A DNA stretch of 64,000 nucleotides from Sphingopyxis sp. MSC1_008 (GCF_023197165.1 NZ_JALPRD010000007.1:124001-188000), one strand, 5' to 3'; shown: positions 16,682-26,598, counted from the stretch's first letter. Notes: generated by a model from the letters alone, not told the origin. Program-made: numbers and translations.

Positions 16682-19300
16682 ATGACCACCGCCGCCTCCT
16701 CCAGCTTCGTCAATATCGGCGAGCGCACCAATGTCACCGGATCGGCGGCGTTCAAGGAGCTGATCCTCGCCGACGATTATACTGCGGCGGTCGAAGTCGC
16801 GCGCCAGCAGGTCGAAAATGGCGCGCAGGTCATCGACGTCAATATGGACGAGGGCCTGCTCGACGCCGAATATGCGATGACGACCTTCCTGAAGCTCATC
16901 GCCGCCGAGCCCGATATTGCGCGCGTGCCGGTGATGATCGACAGCTCGAAATGGAGCGTGATCGAGGCGGGGCTGAAATGCGTTCCCGGCAAACCGATCG
17001 TCAATTCGATCAGCATGAAGGAAGGCGAGGAGCCTTTCCTCGAACATGCGCGCAAGTGCATGGCCTATGGCGCCGCAGTCGTCGTGATGGCGTTCGACGA
17101 GGTCGGGCAGGCCGACACGATGGAACGCAAGATCGAGATTTGCGAGCGCGCCTATAAATTGCTGATGACGATCGGCTTCCCGCCCGAGGACATCATCTTC
17201 GACCCCAATGTGTTCGCGGTCGCGACGGGGCTGGAAGAACATGACAATTATGCGGTCGACTTCATCGAGGCGGTGAAGGTCATCCGCGTCCGCTGCCCGC
17301 ACGTCCATTTCTCGGGCGGGCTCTCGAACCTGTCTTTCGGTTTCCGCGGCAATGAGGTCGTGCGCCGCGCGATGCACAGCGTCTTCCTCTATTATGCGAT
17401 CCCCGCCGGGCTCGACATGGCGATCGTCAACGCGGGGCAGCTCGACGTGTACGACACGATCGATCCCGAGCTGCGCCAGGCGGTCGAGGATGTCGTGCTC
17501 AACCGCAAGGTCGAGGGCGAAGCGGAGTCGCCGACCGAACGGCTGATCGCGCTCGCCGAACGCTACAAGGGTAGCAACCCCGCGCAGGAAAAGGCCGCCG
17601 AGGAATGGCGCGGCTGGGACGTCGCCAAGCGGCTTGAACATGCGCTGGTCAAGGGCATCGACGCCTATGTCGTCGACGACACCGAGGAAATGCGCCTGCT
17701 GATGCCGCGCCCGATCGAGGTGATCGAGGGTCCGCTGATGGACGGCATGAACGTCGTCGGCGACCTGTTCGGATCGGGCAAGATGTTCCTGCCACAGGTC
17801 GTGAAATCGGCGCGCGTGATGAAAAAGGCGGTCGCGCATTTGCTGCCCTTCATCGAGGCATCAAAGGAGCCGGGTTCGAAGGGCAAGGGCAAGGTCGTGA
17901 TGGCGACCGTGAAGGGCGACGTCCACGACATCGGCAAGAATATCGTCGGCGTCGTGCTGCAATGTAACGGGTTCGAGATCGTCGACCTCGGCGTGATGGT
18001 GCCGTGGAGCAAGATCCTCGAAGCGGCCAACGAAAATGACGCCGACATGATCGGCCTCTCGGGCCTGATCACCCCCTCGCTCGACGAGATGGTGACCGTC
18101 GCCGAGGAAATGCAGCGCGCGGGCATGACCATGCCGCTGCTGATCGGCGGCGCGACGACGTCGAAGGTTCACACCGCGCTGCGCATCGATCCCGCTTACC
18201 AGGGTCCGGTGCTCCACGTCCTCGACGCCAGCCGTGCGGTGGGCGTCGCGACCTCGCTGGTCAGCGATACCGGGCGCGAGACCTATGTGCAGGGCTATAA
18301 GGACGACTATGCCCATATCCGCGACGTGCGCGCGGGCAAGGGACAGAGCGTGCTGCACACCCTCGAAGAAGCGCGTGCCAATTTTTACGACGCCTATCTC
18401 AGCGACAAGCCGGCACCGCCGCTGCAGCCCGGGCTGCACCGCTTCGACGACTGGTCACTCGAAGATCTGCGCGAATGCATCGACTGGACGCCCTTTTTCC
18501 GCGCGTGGGAATTGCACGGCACCTGGCCGTCGATCATGGACGATGACGTGGTCGGCGAAACGGCGCAAGCGCTGAAGGCCGATGCCGACGCGATGCTCGA
18601 CAAGCTGATCGCCGAGAAATGGCTGACCGCGCGGGGGGTGTGTGCCCTCTGGCCGTGCGCGCGCGACGGCGACAGCGTGACGATCCACCTCGCCGATGAG
18701 GAGCGCCATGTGACGCTTCCTTTCCTGCGCCAGCAGATCAAGAAAAGCCGCGACCGCGCCAATATGTGCCTCGCCGATTTCATCGACCCGGCGGGCGACT
18801 GGATGGGCGGCTTCGCGGTCGGCATCCATGGGATCGAGCCGCATTCGGAGCGTTTCCGCGCCGACAAGGACGATTATTCGGATATCCTGCTGAAGGCGCT
18901 CGCCGACCGCTTCGCCGAAGCCTTCGCCGAGCGGCTGCACCAGCATGTCCGCACCACGCTGTGGGGCTATGCACCCGGCGAGCAGCTGACCAACGAGGCG
19001 CTGATCAAGGAAGAATATCGCGGTATCCGTCCCGCCCCCGGCTATCCCGCCTGTCCCGACCACAGCCTGAAGCCGATCCTGTTCGACCTGCTCGCGGCAG
19101 GCGACAATGCCGGGTTGGTGCTCACCGAAAGCTTCGCCATGCTGCCGACGGCGGCGGTCAGCGGCTTTTATTTCGGGCATCCCGAAAGTCAGTATTTCGG
19201 CGTCGCGCGGATCGGCAGCGACCAGCTCGAAGATTATGCAGAGCGCCGAGGCGTCGATATCGAAACCGCGACGCGCTGGCTGCGGCCGAACCTCGATTGA
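16682..19300 (+). CDS. metH: Methionine synthase, folate/cobalamin/activation subunit (split MetH part 2)
   Basis: An 872-residue protein carrying the last three modules of MetH. Order: pterin-binding barrel (about 8-270, [26 protein letters not shown]), cobalamin cap and Rossmann domains (about 310-560) with axial ligand His415 in DVHDIGKN, and the C-terminal SAM-binding activation domain (about 590-870, with [13 protein letters not shown]). It transfers methyl from 5-methyl-THF to cobalamin and on to homocysteine held by the part-1 protein. The start at 16682 has normal family sequence. Full length, no lost residues. A GC-rich hairpin at 19307-19335 follows the stop. Confidence 0.97.
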   Translation: MTTAASSSFVNIGERTNVTGSAAFKELILADDYTAAVEVARQQVENGAQVIDVNMDEGLLDAEYAMTTFLKLIAAEPDIARVPVMIDSSKWSVIEAGLKCVPGKPIVNSISMKEGEEPFLEHARKCMAYGAAVVVMAFDEVGQADTMERKIEICERAYKLLMTIGFPPEDIIFDPNVFAVATGLEEHDNYAVDFIEAVKVIRVRCPHVHFSGGLSNLSFGFRGNEVVRRAMHSVFLYYAIPAGLDMAIVNAGQLDVYDTIDPELRQAVEDVVLNRKVEGEAESPTERLIALAERYKGSNPAQEKAAEEWRGWDVAKRLEHALVKGIDAYVVDDTEEMRLLMPRPIEVIEGPLMDGMNVVGDLFGSGKMFLPQVVKSARVMKKAVAHLLPFIEASKEPGSKGKGKVVMATVKGDVHDIGKNIVGVVLQCNGFEIVDLGVMVPWSKILEAANENDADMIGLSGLITPSLDEMVTVAEEMQRAGMTMPLLIGGATTSKVHTALRIDPAYQGPVLHVLDASRAVGVATSLVSDTGRETYVQGYKDDYAHIRDVRAGKGQSVLHTLEEARANFYDAYLSDKPAPPLQPGLHRFDDWSLEDLRECIDWTPFFRAWELHGTWPSIMDDDVVGETAQALKADADAMLDKLIAEKWLTARGVCALWPCARDGDSVTIHLADEERHVTLPFLRQQIKKSRDRANMCLADFIDPAGDWMGGFAVGIHGIEPHSERFRADKDDYSDILLKALADRFAEAFAERLHQHVRTTLWGYAPGEQLTNEALIKEEYRGIRPAPGYPACPDHSLKPILFDLLAAGDNAGLVLTESFAMLPTAAVSGFYFGHPESQYFGVARIGSDQLEDYAERRGVDIETATRWLRPNLD

Positions 19301-19306
19301 AATTCT

Positions 19307-19335
19307 CCGTCGCCCCCGCCTTCGCGGGGCGACGG
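19307..19335 (+). terminator. GC-rich hairpin after metH (possible terminator)
   Basis: CCGTCGCCCC-type left arm (19307-19319) pairs with GCGGGGCGACGG (19324-19335) across a tiny loop, 6 bases past the metH stop. There is no strong T run, so it could equally be an extragenic dyad repeat or an mRNA 3' end stabiliser. Confidence 0.5.
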
Positions 19336-19432
19336 TTAACTGCCGTATTCGCGCCTGTCCAAAAAGGGGACGGTTTGCCGATTAACCAGCTTCGCCAACG
19401 ACTAGGCGCGCGAAAGCCGCTATGGGCAGCGC

Positions 19433-20386
19433 ATGTTCAAGGCAATCCTCCGTCGGCCCTTGTTGCCGCTGCTCGCCCTCCCGCTGCTTCTCGCGCCGGC
19501 GCCGCTGCCCGCGCAGACCGGCGGCGCACCCTATAGCGTCGATGGCCGCAGTTTCGGGCGGCTGCAGGACGCCGTCAATGCGATCGGCGAAGGCGAGGGC
19601 ACGATCCGCGTCGCGTCCGGCTATCATCGCGACTGCGCGGTGCAGACCGCGGGCCGCATCGCGTTCGTCGCCGCCGAACCCGGCCGGGCGATCTTCGACG
19701 GCGTGACGTGCGAGGGCAAGGCGGCGCTGGTGTTGCGCGGCGCGGGCGCGAAAATCGACGGGATCGTGTTCCAGAATATGCGCGTCCCCGACGGCAATGG
19801 CGCGGGGATCCGCCTCGAACAAAGCAATCTTGACGTCGTGAACAGCCTGTTCCGCAACAGCGAGGAAGGTATTCTCACCGCCAACGATCCCGCCGCGACG
19901 CTGACGATCGACCGTTCGACCTTCTCGCGCCTCGGCCGCTGCGACCGCGGCCTCAGCTGCGCGCACAGCGTTTACACCGGCGTCTATGGCCGCGTTGTCG
20001 TCACCCGCACGCGCTTCGAAAAGGGCAGCGGCGGCCATTATCTCAAGACCCGTTCGCCGCGCGTTGAAATCCGCGACAACAGCTTCGACGATACGCAGGG
20101 CACGGCGACCAACTATCTGATCGACCTGCCGGCGGGATCGACCGGGCGGATCGCGAACAATCTGATGATCCAGGGCCGCGACAAGGAAAATTACGGGGCG
20201 TTGATCGCGATCGCAGCCGAGGCGCGCGACAATCCGTCGCGCGGACTGGTGATCGAAGGCAATCGTGCGAGCGTTCCGCAAGGCACCGGCCGCAAGACGA
20301 TCTTCGTCGCCGACTGGAGCGGCGAGGCGCTGGCGATCGGGCCGAACGAGCTGGGGCCGGGGCTGACCCGCTTCGAGAAGATTTAG
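19433..20386 (+). CDS. Secreted right-handed parallel beta-helix protein
   Basis: A 317-residue protein with a signal peptide (LLPLLALPLLLAPAPLPAQ, cleavage near 28). The mature part has repeated short strands with an asparagine/aspartate turn pattern (IDGIVFQNM, LDVVNSLFRNSEEGI, LTIDRSTFSRLG, VVVTRTRFEKGS, VEIRDNSFDDT, GLVIEGNRA). These are PbH1 coils of a right-handed beta-helix like pectate-lyase-type folds. One cysteine pair (RCDRGLSCAH) may form a disulfide. No catalytic residues of a known polysaccharide lyase are evident. Probably periplasmic or surface carbohydrate-related. It stands alone, convergent with the YbjN gene. Confidence 0.75.
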   Translation: MFKAILRRPLLPLLALPLLLAPAPLPAQTGGAPYSVDGRSFGRLQDAVNAIGEGEGTIRVASGYHRDCAVQTAGRIAFVAAEPGRAIFDGVTCEGKAALVLRGAGAKIDGIVFQNMRVPDGNGAGIRLEQSNLDVVNSLFRNSEEGILTANDPAATLTIDRSTFSRLGRCDRGLSCAHSVYTGVYGRVVVTRTRFEKGSGGHYLKTRSPRVEIRDNSFDDTQGTATNYLIDLPAGSTGRIANNLMIQGRDKENYGALIAIAAEARDNPSRGLVIEGNRASVPQGTGRKTIFVADWSGEALAIGPNELGPGLTRFEKI

Positions 20387-20389
20387 GGC

Positions 20390-20896
20390 TTAGGCTTCGC
20401 CGCGCGTTTCGATGAGCGATGCGGCGAGCGCCTCGGCAGGCGATTTGCCGCCCCACAGCACGAACTGGAACACGGGGTAAAAGCGCTCGCATTCGTCGAT
20501 CGCGCTTTCGATCAGCGTTTCGGTGAGGTCGAGTGGCAACGATGCGTCAGCGCCGAGCAGCATGCCGTGGCGGAACAGGATCGTGCCGCTGTTCGACCAC
20601 AGCTCGAAATGGCCGAGCCAGAGCTGCTCGTTGATCAGCGCCAGCGCCTCATGCGCGGCGGCGCGCTTGTCCTCGACGACGCGGATGTCCGGGAAAGCGA
20701 GCAACTGGATGACACCATCGTCGGCGCGCCACACCGCGCGCAGCTCATAGGTCGTCCAGCTACCCTGCGCGGTCGCGACGATCTCATCCTCGCCGACCAT
20801 CTCGTGCGGCCAGTCGTGCGCGGCAAAGTAAGACGCCAGCATCTCCATCGGGGCTGCGTCCTGGCCGTCATCGTCGTCGTAAATATCGTCACTCAT
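20390..20896 (-). CDS. YbjN domain-containing protein
   Basis: A 168-residue cytoplasmic protein with the YbjN (PF10722-type) fold. After a very acidic N terminus (SDDIYDDDDGQDA) come PMEMLASYFAAHDWPHEMVGEDEIVA and GSWTTYELRAVWR, then WLGHFELWSNSGTILFRHGMLL. The family resembles secretion chaperones and YbjN affects stress tolerance in enterobacteria, but its biochemical role is unknown. It ends 3 bases from the convergent beta-helix gene, and no operon partner is obvious; the UbiK-like gene is about 100 bases upstream on the same strand. Confidence 0.85.
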   Translation of the reverse strand: MSDDIYDDDDGQDAAPMEMLASYFAAHDWPHEMVGEDEIVATAQGSWTTYELRAVWRADDGVIQLLAFPDIRVVEDKRAAAHEALALINEQLWLGHFELWSNSGTILFRHGMLLGADASLPLDLTETLIESAIDECERFYPVFQFVLWGGKSPAEALAASLIETRGEA

Positions 20897-20996
20897 GCGC
20901 GCGCCTTAGCCCGGATGGTGCGATGACGCGAGTCTGCGTCCCGTGCCATCCGGGGAATATTTTGTGCATAAACGACCAAACGCGCGTCCGCGCGTC

Positions 20997-21353
20997 CTAG
21001 CTCTTGGGCTTGCGCGCCGCGGGCTTGGCAGCGGGTTTGGCGGCCGGCTTTGCAGCGGCGGGCTTGGCCGCGGCTTTCGGCGCCGCAGCAGCCTTGGGAG
21101 CCGCGGCGGGTTTCGCCACGCCTTCGAACTTGTCGAGCCGCGCCTTCAGCGCTTCGGCTTCGGCGCGCGCGGTGGCGGCCATTTTCTTCACCGCCTCGAA
21201 TTCCTCGCGGCTGACGAAATCCATGCGGCCAACCCATTCCTTGGCGCGGTCGCGCATCGCGGACTCGGCTTCGCGGCCGGCGCCCGCGACGGTCCCGGCA
21301 ATGCCGTTCACCATCTTGGCGAGATCGTCGAAAAAGCGGTTTTCGCTCTGCAT
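20997..21353 (-). CDS. UbiK-like accessory factor with Ala/Lys/Pro-rich tail
   Basis: A 118-residue protein. Residues 1-75 match the BMFP/UbiK family (FFDDLAKMVNGIAGTVAG, then REEFEAVKKMAATARAEAEALKARLDKFE), an amphipathic helix plus a coiled coil that trimerises. UbiK assists ubiquinone synthesis enzymes in Enterobacteria. The remaining 45 residues are a low-complexity basic tail of Ala, Lys and Pro repeats, like histone H1 tails, which probably stays disordered and may bind membrane or nucleic acid. The start ATG at 21353 was chosen as the first residue of the family match. Role in quinone synthesis is inferred by family only. Confidence 0.8.
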   Translation of the reverse strand: MQSENRFFDDLAKMVNGIAGTVAGAGREAESAMRDRAKEWVGRMDFVSREEFEAVKKMAATARAEAEALKARLDKFEGVAKPAAAPKAAAAPKAAAKPAAAKPAAKPAAKPAARKPKS

Positions 21354-21388
21354 CTTAACTTCCTTCGTCGGGGAGATACCCCTTGCCG

Positions 21389-21940
21389 TCACCCTATTTG
21401 GGTGCTGGCGGCGGCGGGGACAAGGGTTTCGGCATCGGGATTGCGCTGATCGATCTGGAAATTGAGGATCGCGGCAAAGCTGAGCCAGACCATATAGGGC
21501 ACGAGCAACCATGCCGCAGCCTTGCGGATCGGGGCAAAGGCGAAGGCAGTCGCGACCGTCACCATCAGGATGAAGATGATCACATAGAGCGCCGTGGTCA
21601 CCTGATGCTGTCCGAAGAACAAAGGCGACCAGGCAAAATTGGCGATCAGCTGGACGAAGAAGAGCAGCAGCGCAAAACCGCGCCCCTTCGCGCCGCGCGC
21701 GTGGAGGATCATCGCGAGCGACAGGCCGAGGCAGATGTAGAGGAGCGGCCAGACGGTGCCGAACACCCAGCCCGGCGGGGTGATCGGCGGCAGATCGAGC
21801 GAAGCGAACCAGCGATTGCCATATCCGCTGTTCGAGAGCAGTCCCGACAGGCTGCCGGCAAGCACGATCGCCGGCACGGTGACGAGCGCCCAGCGCAGAT
21901 AGGACATGCGAAGCTGCCCCGGCGTTGCGATTTCGGTCAT
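21389..21940 (-). CDS. tspO: TspO/MBR family tryptophan-rich sensory protein
   Basis: A 183-residue membrane protein with five predicted helices. Conserved family elements are the proline-rich loop after helix I with SLDLPPITPPGWVFGTVWPLLYICLG and the helix III-IV pattern NFAWSPLFFGQ. TspO binds porphyrins and is linked to tetrapyrrole and stress signalling in Alphaproteobacteria. The ATG at 21940 is used; one 18 bases further upstream is also in frame. It lies upstream of the UbiK-like gene on the same strand (35-base gap). Confidence 0.9.
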   Translation of the reverse strand: MTEIATPGQLRMSYLRWALVTVPAIVLAGSLSGLLSNSGYGNRWFASLDLPPITPPGWVFGTVWPLLYICLGLSLAMILHARGAKGRGFALLLFFVQLIANFAWSPLFFGQHQVTTALYVIIFILMVTVATAFAFAPIRKAAAWLLVPYMVWLSFAAILNFQIDQRNPDAETLVPAAASTQIG

Positions 21941-22001
21941 GTCCGCACTATCCCCCACACGCGAATCCGTTGCATTGGTGTCGCGATTGTGCGGCGCAGC
22001 G

Positions 22002-22742
22002 TCAAGCGGCTCGCTTCACCGCAGCGATCAGAAATTCGACATTGCCTTCGGGGCCGGTGATCGGGCTCTCGACAAGGTCGATAACATCCCAGCCTTCGCC
22101 GGTCAGCCAGCCTCGCACTTCGGCGCAAACGCGCGCATGCACCGCGGCATCGCGGACGACGCCCTTCTTGCCGACCTCGCGCCGCTCGGCCTCGAACTGC
22201 GGCTTGATCAGCGCGACGATGCGCGCGCCGTCCTTCGCGAACGACATCGGCACGGGAAGGACCTTCGACAACGCGATAAAGCTGGCGTCGCAGACGATCA
22301 GGTCGATCGGTTCGGGGATATGTGCGGGCGTCAGGATACGCGCGCTTGTCTGTTCGTGGACGATGACGCGTTCGTCCTGCCGCAGCTTCCACGCGAGCTG
22401 GTTGGTGCCCGAATCCACCGCATAGACGCGCGCGGCCCCGCGGCTGAGCAGCACGTCGGTAAAGCCGCCGGTCGACGATCCGACGTCGATCGCGACCGCG
22501 CCCGTCACATCCCAGCCGAGATGCGTCAGGGCATGGTCGAGCTTGATCCCGCCGCGCGACACCCACGGATGGTCGCGGCCCTTGACGCTGATTTCGGCGT
22601 CGTCGGCGACCTGTTGCCCCGCCTTGTCGATCTTGCGATCGCCGACAAAGGCGAGGCCGGCGAGGATCAGCGCCTGCGCGCGCGTCCGGCTTTCGGCGAG
22701 GCCGCGGTCGACGAGCAGCTGGTCGGCGCGCTGTTTGGCCAT
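22002..22742 (-). CDS. tlyA: TlyA family rRNA 2'-O-methyltransferase/hemolysin-like protein
   Basis: A 246-residue protein with an N-terminal S4 RNA-binding domain (RADQLLVDRGLAESRTRAQALILAGLAFVGD, 4-34) and a C-terminal FtsJ/Rossmann methyltransferase domain (AIDVGSSTGGFTDVLLSRGA near 85, KPQFEA near 183). TlyA proteins 2'-O-methylate cytidines in 16S and/or 23S rRNA in other bacteria; this shorter type often modifies 23S only. The ATG overlaps the TGA of the upstream thiol-disulfide gene (TGATG), so the two are translationally coupled. Confidence 0.93.
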   Translation of the reverse strand: MAKQRADQLLVDRGLAESRTRAQALILAGLAFVGDRKIDKAGQQVADDAEISVKGRDHPWVSRGGIKLDHALTHLGWDVTGAVAIDVGSSTGGFTDVLLSRGAARVYAVDSGTNQLAWKLRQDERVIVHEQTSARILTPAHIPEPIDLIVCDASFIALSKVLPVPMSFAKDGARIVALIKPQFEAERREVGKKGVVRDAAVHARVCAEVRGWLTGEGWDVIDLVESPITGPEGNVEFLIAAVKRAA

Positions 22743-24814
22743 CAGCCGCCAACCTTGTTGGTGAGCAGGCCCGGGGTCAGAATCTGCGGCAGGATTTCGG
22801 GCTTCGCGGCGCCCGGCGCGTACCAGAGATAGAGCGGCACGCTGTTGCGGCCATGCTCGGCCAACGTGCGCGTGATGACGGGATCGCCGTTGGTCCAGTC
22901 GCCGATCAGCGTCACGACGCCCTCCGTCTTGAACGCTTCCTGCACGGCCTCGCGATTGATCGCGCCGGCTTCGTTCGCCTTGCACGACAGGCACCAGTCG
23001 GCGGTGAAGTAAACGAAGACGGGCTTGCCGGTAGCGCGCGCCTTGGCGAGCGCGTCGGGGGAGAAGGATTTGCCTGCCGACACTGCTGCTGGGCCGTCGC
23101 CAAAATCGCGCGATGTCAATTGCAGGATCGATCCGGCCGAGGCGATCAAGAGTATAACGGCGGCAAAGATCGGGAGGCGCTTGCTCGACTTCCCACGCTG
23201 GCGCTCTCCATACACGCCGAGCAACAGCGCGGTCATCGACGCCACAGTGAAGGGATAAACAACAGAACTCCCGCCGAGTTGGCGATCCAGGAGCCAGAAC
23301 AGGGCGAGCACCGTCAGGCCCATCGGCAATGCCATCCACTTGCGGAATGTGACCATCCACGGCCCCGGCTTCGGCAGGCGATTGCGAAGCGCGGGGATGA
23401 AGCCGATGGCAAGGAAGGGCAGGGCGAGGCCAAAGCCTAGACCGCCGAAAATCGGCAGCGCCGCCCATGCCGGGAGGATCAGCGTTGCACCAAGCGCCGC
23501 GCCGAGCAACGGGCCGCTGCACGGCGTCGCCACGAAAGCGGCGAGCGCCCCCGTCCAGAAGCCGCCTGCCGCGCCCGCCTTGCCTGTCAGCGCCTGGCCG
23601 CCACCCAAAGACGGCAGTTCATATGTGCCCAGCAGGTTTAGCGTGATCGCGATGGCGAGGAGCAGCAACACCAATACGCTGAGTGGGTGCTGCAACTGGA
23701 ATGCCCAGCCGATCTGCTCGCCCGCCGCGCGCAACGCGAGCAGGATGCCGCCGAGCGCCAGGGAGACGAGTATGGCGCCGGCTGTATAAGCGAGGGCCTC
23801 GCTCTTCGCTTCGCGTGCATCGCCGCCCGAACGCGCAAGGCTCAAGGCTTTCAGGCTCAGGATCGGGAAAACACAGGGCATCAGGTTGAGGATCAGCCCG
23901 CCGAGGATGGCGCCGCCGAGCGCGGTCCAGAACAATGTCATGTCGATCGCGTCCGGCGCGGCCGCGATGGGCTCGCCGGAAAGTCGCACCGCTTCGGGTT
24001 CGAATTCGACGGTCAGCCCGCGGCCGCCCGACAGTTTAAGTAATCCACGAACAGCGCCCGTCGCATCGCCCTTCGTCTTCGTCTCGACGATGATCCAATC
24101 GCCGTTGCGGCTGAATTTTTGCGGCGCGGCATAGTCGACGAGATTGTCGGTCTCGAGAAAGAGATGTGGCTTGTCGAGCGCGGTCCCTTGCGGGAGGGGA
24201 ATGCCGAAGCGCACGATGTCGCCTTTGCGCTCCCATGTCCCGTGGCGGTCGAGCGGCTGCGGCAGCAGCGCGCGCCAGCCGTCGAAGCGGGTGCGCTCCG
24301 CAGGCGCGATCTTGCCATCGCCGGCCTTCAACGCGACCGAAATCACCGCTTTCTCGGGCACGCACACTTTGTCGGTGCAGGCGAGCCAATTCGCGACGCC
24401 CGACAGCGTCAGGTCGGTGCCGGGCGCGACGCTCTGATCAACCTGCACCTCGGCGAGCAGCGCATAGGGATGCTCATAGACATGGTTCATCATGCCAAAG
24501 AGGATCAGCGCGTCGGGCACCGGATAGCGGAAGGGCGCGATCGTCACCCCTTCGGGGGCGTTCCATTCGACCGACAGGCCGAACCCGGCATCGCCGCCAT
24601 TCGCCCAATAGCCGTGCCAAGTCGGCTCGGGCGCCATCGTCAGCGCGAGCGTCGTGGTGCGGCCGGGGGCGGGCACTGCCGACTCGGCGACCAGTTTTGG
24701 CTGGATATGCGTCGATTGCGCCTGTGCCGGGCTCAGGGTGACGAGCGCCAGCGCCAGCAAAGCCAGCACGGTTCGCCATGCGCGTGTCACAAAAGCCTCA
24801 CTTGTCAAATTCAT
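22742..24814 (-). CDS. DsbD/ScsB-like thiol:disulfide interchange protein
   Basis: A 690-residue protein. Signal peptide (about 1-33); periplasmic DsbC/DsbD-type N domain with a cysteine pair in ACTDKVC; eight-helix transporter domain with paired cysteines in NLMPCVFP and FVATPCSGP; C-terminal thioredoxin-like domain with ADWCLSCK. This is the electron relay that carries reducing power from cytoplasmic thioredoxin to the periplasm. The large N domain resembles ScsB more than classical DsbD. Targets probably include cytochrome c maturation, disulfide isomerases or peroxide defence; none is encoded nearby. The start at 24814 gives a proper signal peptide. It is coupled to tlyA by a TGATG overlap and is divergent from the alkaline phosphatase gene. 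Confidence 0.92.
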   Translation of the reverse strand: MNLTSEAFVTRAWRTVLALLALALVTLSPAQAQSTHIQPKLVAESAVPAPGRTTTLALTMAPEPTWHGYWANGGDAGFGLSVEWNAPEGVTIAPFRYPVPDALILFGMMNHVYEHPYALLAEVQVDQSVAPGTDLTLSGVANWLACTDKVCVPEKAVISVALKAGDGKIAPAERTRFDGWRALLPQPLDRHGTWERKGDIVRFGIPLPQGTALDKPHLFLETDNLVDYAAPQKFSRNGDWIIVETKTKGDATGAVRGLLKLSGGRGLTVEFEPEAVRLSGEPIAAAPDAIDMTLFWTALGGAILGGLILNLMPCVFPILSLKALSLARSGGDAREAKSEALAYTAGAILVSLALGGILLALRAAGEQIGWAFQLQHPLSVLVLLLLAIAITLNLLGTYELPSLGGGQALTGKAGAAGGFWTGALAAFVATPCSGPLLGAALGATLILPAWAALPIFGGLGFGLALPFLAIGFIPALRNRLPKPGPWMVTFRKWMALPMGLTVLALFWLLDRQLGGSSVVYPFTVASMTALLLGVYGERQRGKSSKRLPIFAAVILLIASAGSILQLTSRDFGDGPAAVSAGKSFSPDALAKARATGKPVFVYFTADWCLSCKANEAGAINREAVQEAFKTEGVVTLIGDWTNGDPVITRTLAEHGRNSVPLYLWYAPGAAKPEILPQILTPGLLTNKVGG

Positions 24815-24927
24815 GCTCTGCCCGCGCCCGTTTGTCGTTCGAAGGCTTGCCATATAGGCGGCTTTCGACGAGAGGACAGCCCGCGCTTTTTGGGGCAATA
24901 CCCCGCCATCATTTGGAGAAGCCGTCC

Positions 24928-26598
24928 GTGAAGCTGAAATATCTGTCCACTGCCCTTGCCGCCGTGCTTTGTGTTGCCGCCGCCGGAACCGGCCTCGCGC
25001 AGAATTCGGCGCCGCCGGTACAGAAAATTACCGCCGCGACCCCGGCGCCGAAGCTCGTCGTGATGATCGCGGTCGATCAGTTTTCAGCCGACCTGTTCGC
25101 CGAATATCGCGGCCATTTCACCGGCGGTCTCGCGCGGCTCGCGTCGGGCATTGTCTTCCCGTCGGGCTATCAGGCGCACGGCGCGACCGAAACCTGCCCC
25201 GGCCATTCGACGATCCTGACCGGAAACCACCCGGCGCACACCGGGATCGTCGCCAATAATTATTTCGACCAGTCGGTCGCGCGCGCCGACAAGCGCGTCT
25301 ATTGCGCCGAGGACGAAACGGTCGCGGGGACGACGTCGAAGGGCGGCGCATATGCGCCCTCGGTGAACCATCTGCTCGTCCCGACGCTCGGCGACCTGAT
25401 GAAGGCGCGCGATCCGAAGGCGCAGGTCGTCTCGGTATCGGGCAAGGACCGTTCGGCGATCATGATGGGCGGGCGGCAGGCCGACGAACTGATGTGGCTC
25501 GCGCCTACCGGCCTCACCAGCTATCGCGGCACGACCTTGTCGCCGACCGCGCAGCAGGCCAGCACGGCGATCGCCGCCGCGATCAACGAGCCGCGCGCCG
25601 CGCTGACGCTTCCCGCCGATTGCACGGCGCACGATATCGCGATCCCGGTTGGCGACAAGGGTGCGACGGTCGGCACCGGACGGATGGCACGCGACGCCGG
25701 CGACTTCCGCAAATTCATGGCCTCGCCCGAAGCCGACGGCGCGGTGCTCGCGACCGCGGCGGCGCTGCGCCAGGTGCGCAAGATGGGCGAGGGTGACAGC
25801 ACCGACCTCCTCATCGTCGGCCTGTCGGCGACCGACTATGTCGGCCACAGCACCGGCACCGAAGGCAGCGAAATGTGCATCCAGATGGCAGGGCTCGACC
25901 GCGAGCTCGGCGATTTCTTTGCGCGGCTCGATGCGACGGGGATCGACTATGTCGTGGCGCTGACCGCCGATCATGGCGGCCACGACCTGCCTGAGCGCAA
26001 CCGCCAGAACGCCTGGCCCGACGCGCAGCGCATCGACAAGGCGCTGAACCCCGGTGCGATCGGCAAGGAAGTCGCCGAAAAGCTCGGCCTGCCGCAGCCG
26101 ATTCTCTATGGCGACGGCGACGATTATTATTTCGCGAAAACGCTGACCGCGGCGCAGCGGGGGGCGGTGCTCGCCGAAATCCTGCCGCGCCTCCGCGCGC
26201 ATCCGCAGGTCGAGGCGGTGGTGACGCGCGACCAGCTCGACGCGCATCCGATCTCGAAGCGCGCGCCCGATACGTGGAGCCTGCTCGACAAGCTGCGCGC
26301 CTCCTATAATCCGCAGCGGTCGGGCGATTTCATCATCGCGCTGAAGCCGCGGGTCACGCCGATCCCCGAATCGGGCATCGGCTATGTCGCGACGCACGGG
26401 TCGGTGTGGGATTATGACCGCCGCGTGCCGATCCTCTTCTGGCGCAAGGGGCTCACCGGTTTCGAACAGCCCAATGCGGTGATGACGGTCGATATCATGC
26501 CGACGCTGGCGTCGGTCATCGGCGTGCCCGTCGATGCGAACAAGATTGATGGCCGCTGCCTCGACCTGTTGTCGGGGCCTGAGAGCAGCTGTCGCTAA
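24928..26598 (+). CDS. Alkaline phosphatase, SPAP/PafA type with threonine nucleophile
   Basis: A 556-residue exported protein. It starts at a GTG after TTGGAGAA and has a signal peptide ending at GTGLAQ. Residues fit the Sphingomonas SPAP enzyme: nucleophile Thr89 in GATETCPGHST, Asn110 in VANNYFDQ, and a phosphate-clamping Lys173/Arg175 pair in SGKDRSA (two residues later than reported for SPAP). Metal ligands include Asp50 in AVDQF and the late ADHGGHDLPE block. The enzyme hydrolyses phosphomonoesters in the periplasm with two zinc ions. It is divergent from the DsbD-like gene, whose relay may serve its cysteines (Cys90, Cys126 and others). No Pho box was recognised. Confidence 0.9.
   Translation: MKLKYLSTALAAVLCVAAAGTGLAQNSAPPVQKITAATPAPKLVVMIAVDQFSADLFAEYRGHFTGGLARLASGIVFPSGYQAHGATETCPGHSTILTGNHPAHTGIVANNYFDQSVARADKRVYCAEDETVAGTTSKGGAYAPSVNHLLVPTLGDLMKARDPKAQVVSVSGKDRSAIMMGGRQADELMWLAPTGLTSYRGTTLSPTAQQASTAIAAAINEPRAALTLPADCTAHDIAIPVGDKGATVGTGRMARDAGDFRKFMASPEADGAVLATAAALRQVRKMGEGDSTDLLIVGLSATDYVGHSTGTEGSEMCIQMAGLDRELGDFFARLDATGIDYVVALTADHGGHDLPERNRQNAWPDAQRIDKALNPGAIGKEVAEKLGLPQPILYGDGDDYYFAKTLTAAQRGAVLAEILPRLRAHPQVEAVVTRDQLDAHPISKRAPDTWSLLDKLRASYNPQRSGDFIIALKPRVTPIPESGIGYVATHGSVWDYDRRVPILFWRKGLTGFEQPNAVMTVDIMPTLASVIGVPVDANKIDGRCLDLLSGPESSCR

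Noticed and set aside
15066..19300. Split metH as a frameshift or assembly error
   Set aside because: Both parts begin and end at domain boundaries, have proper starts, and are separated by an intact GNAT gene; two-gene MetH is known in related bacteria.
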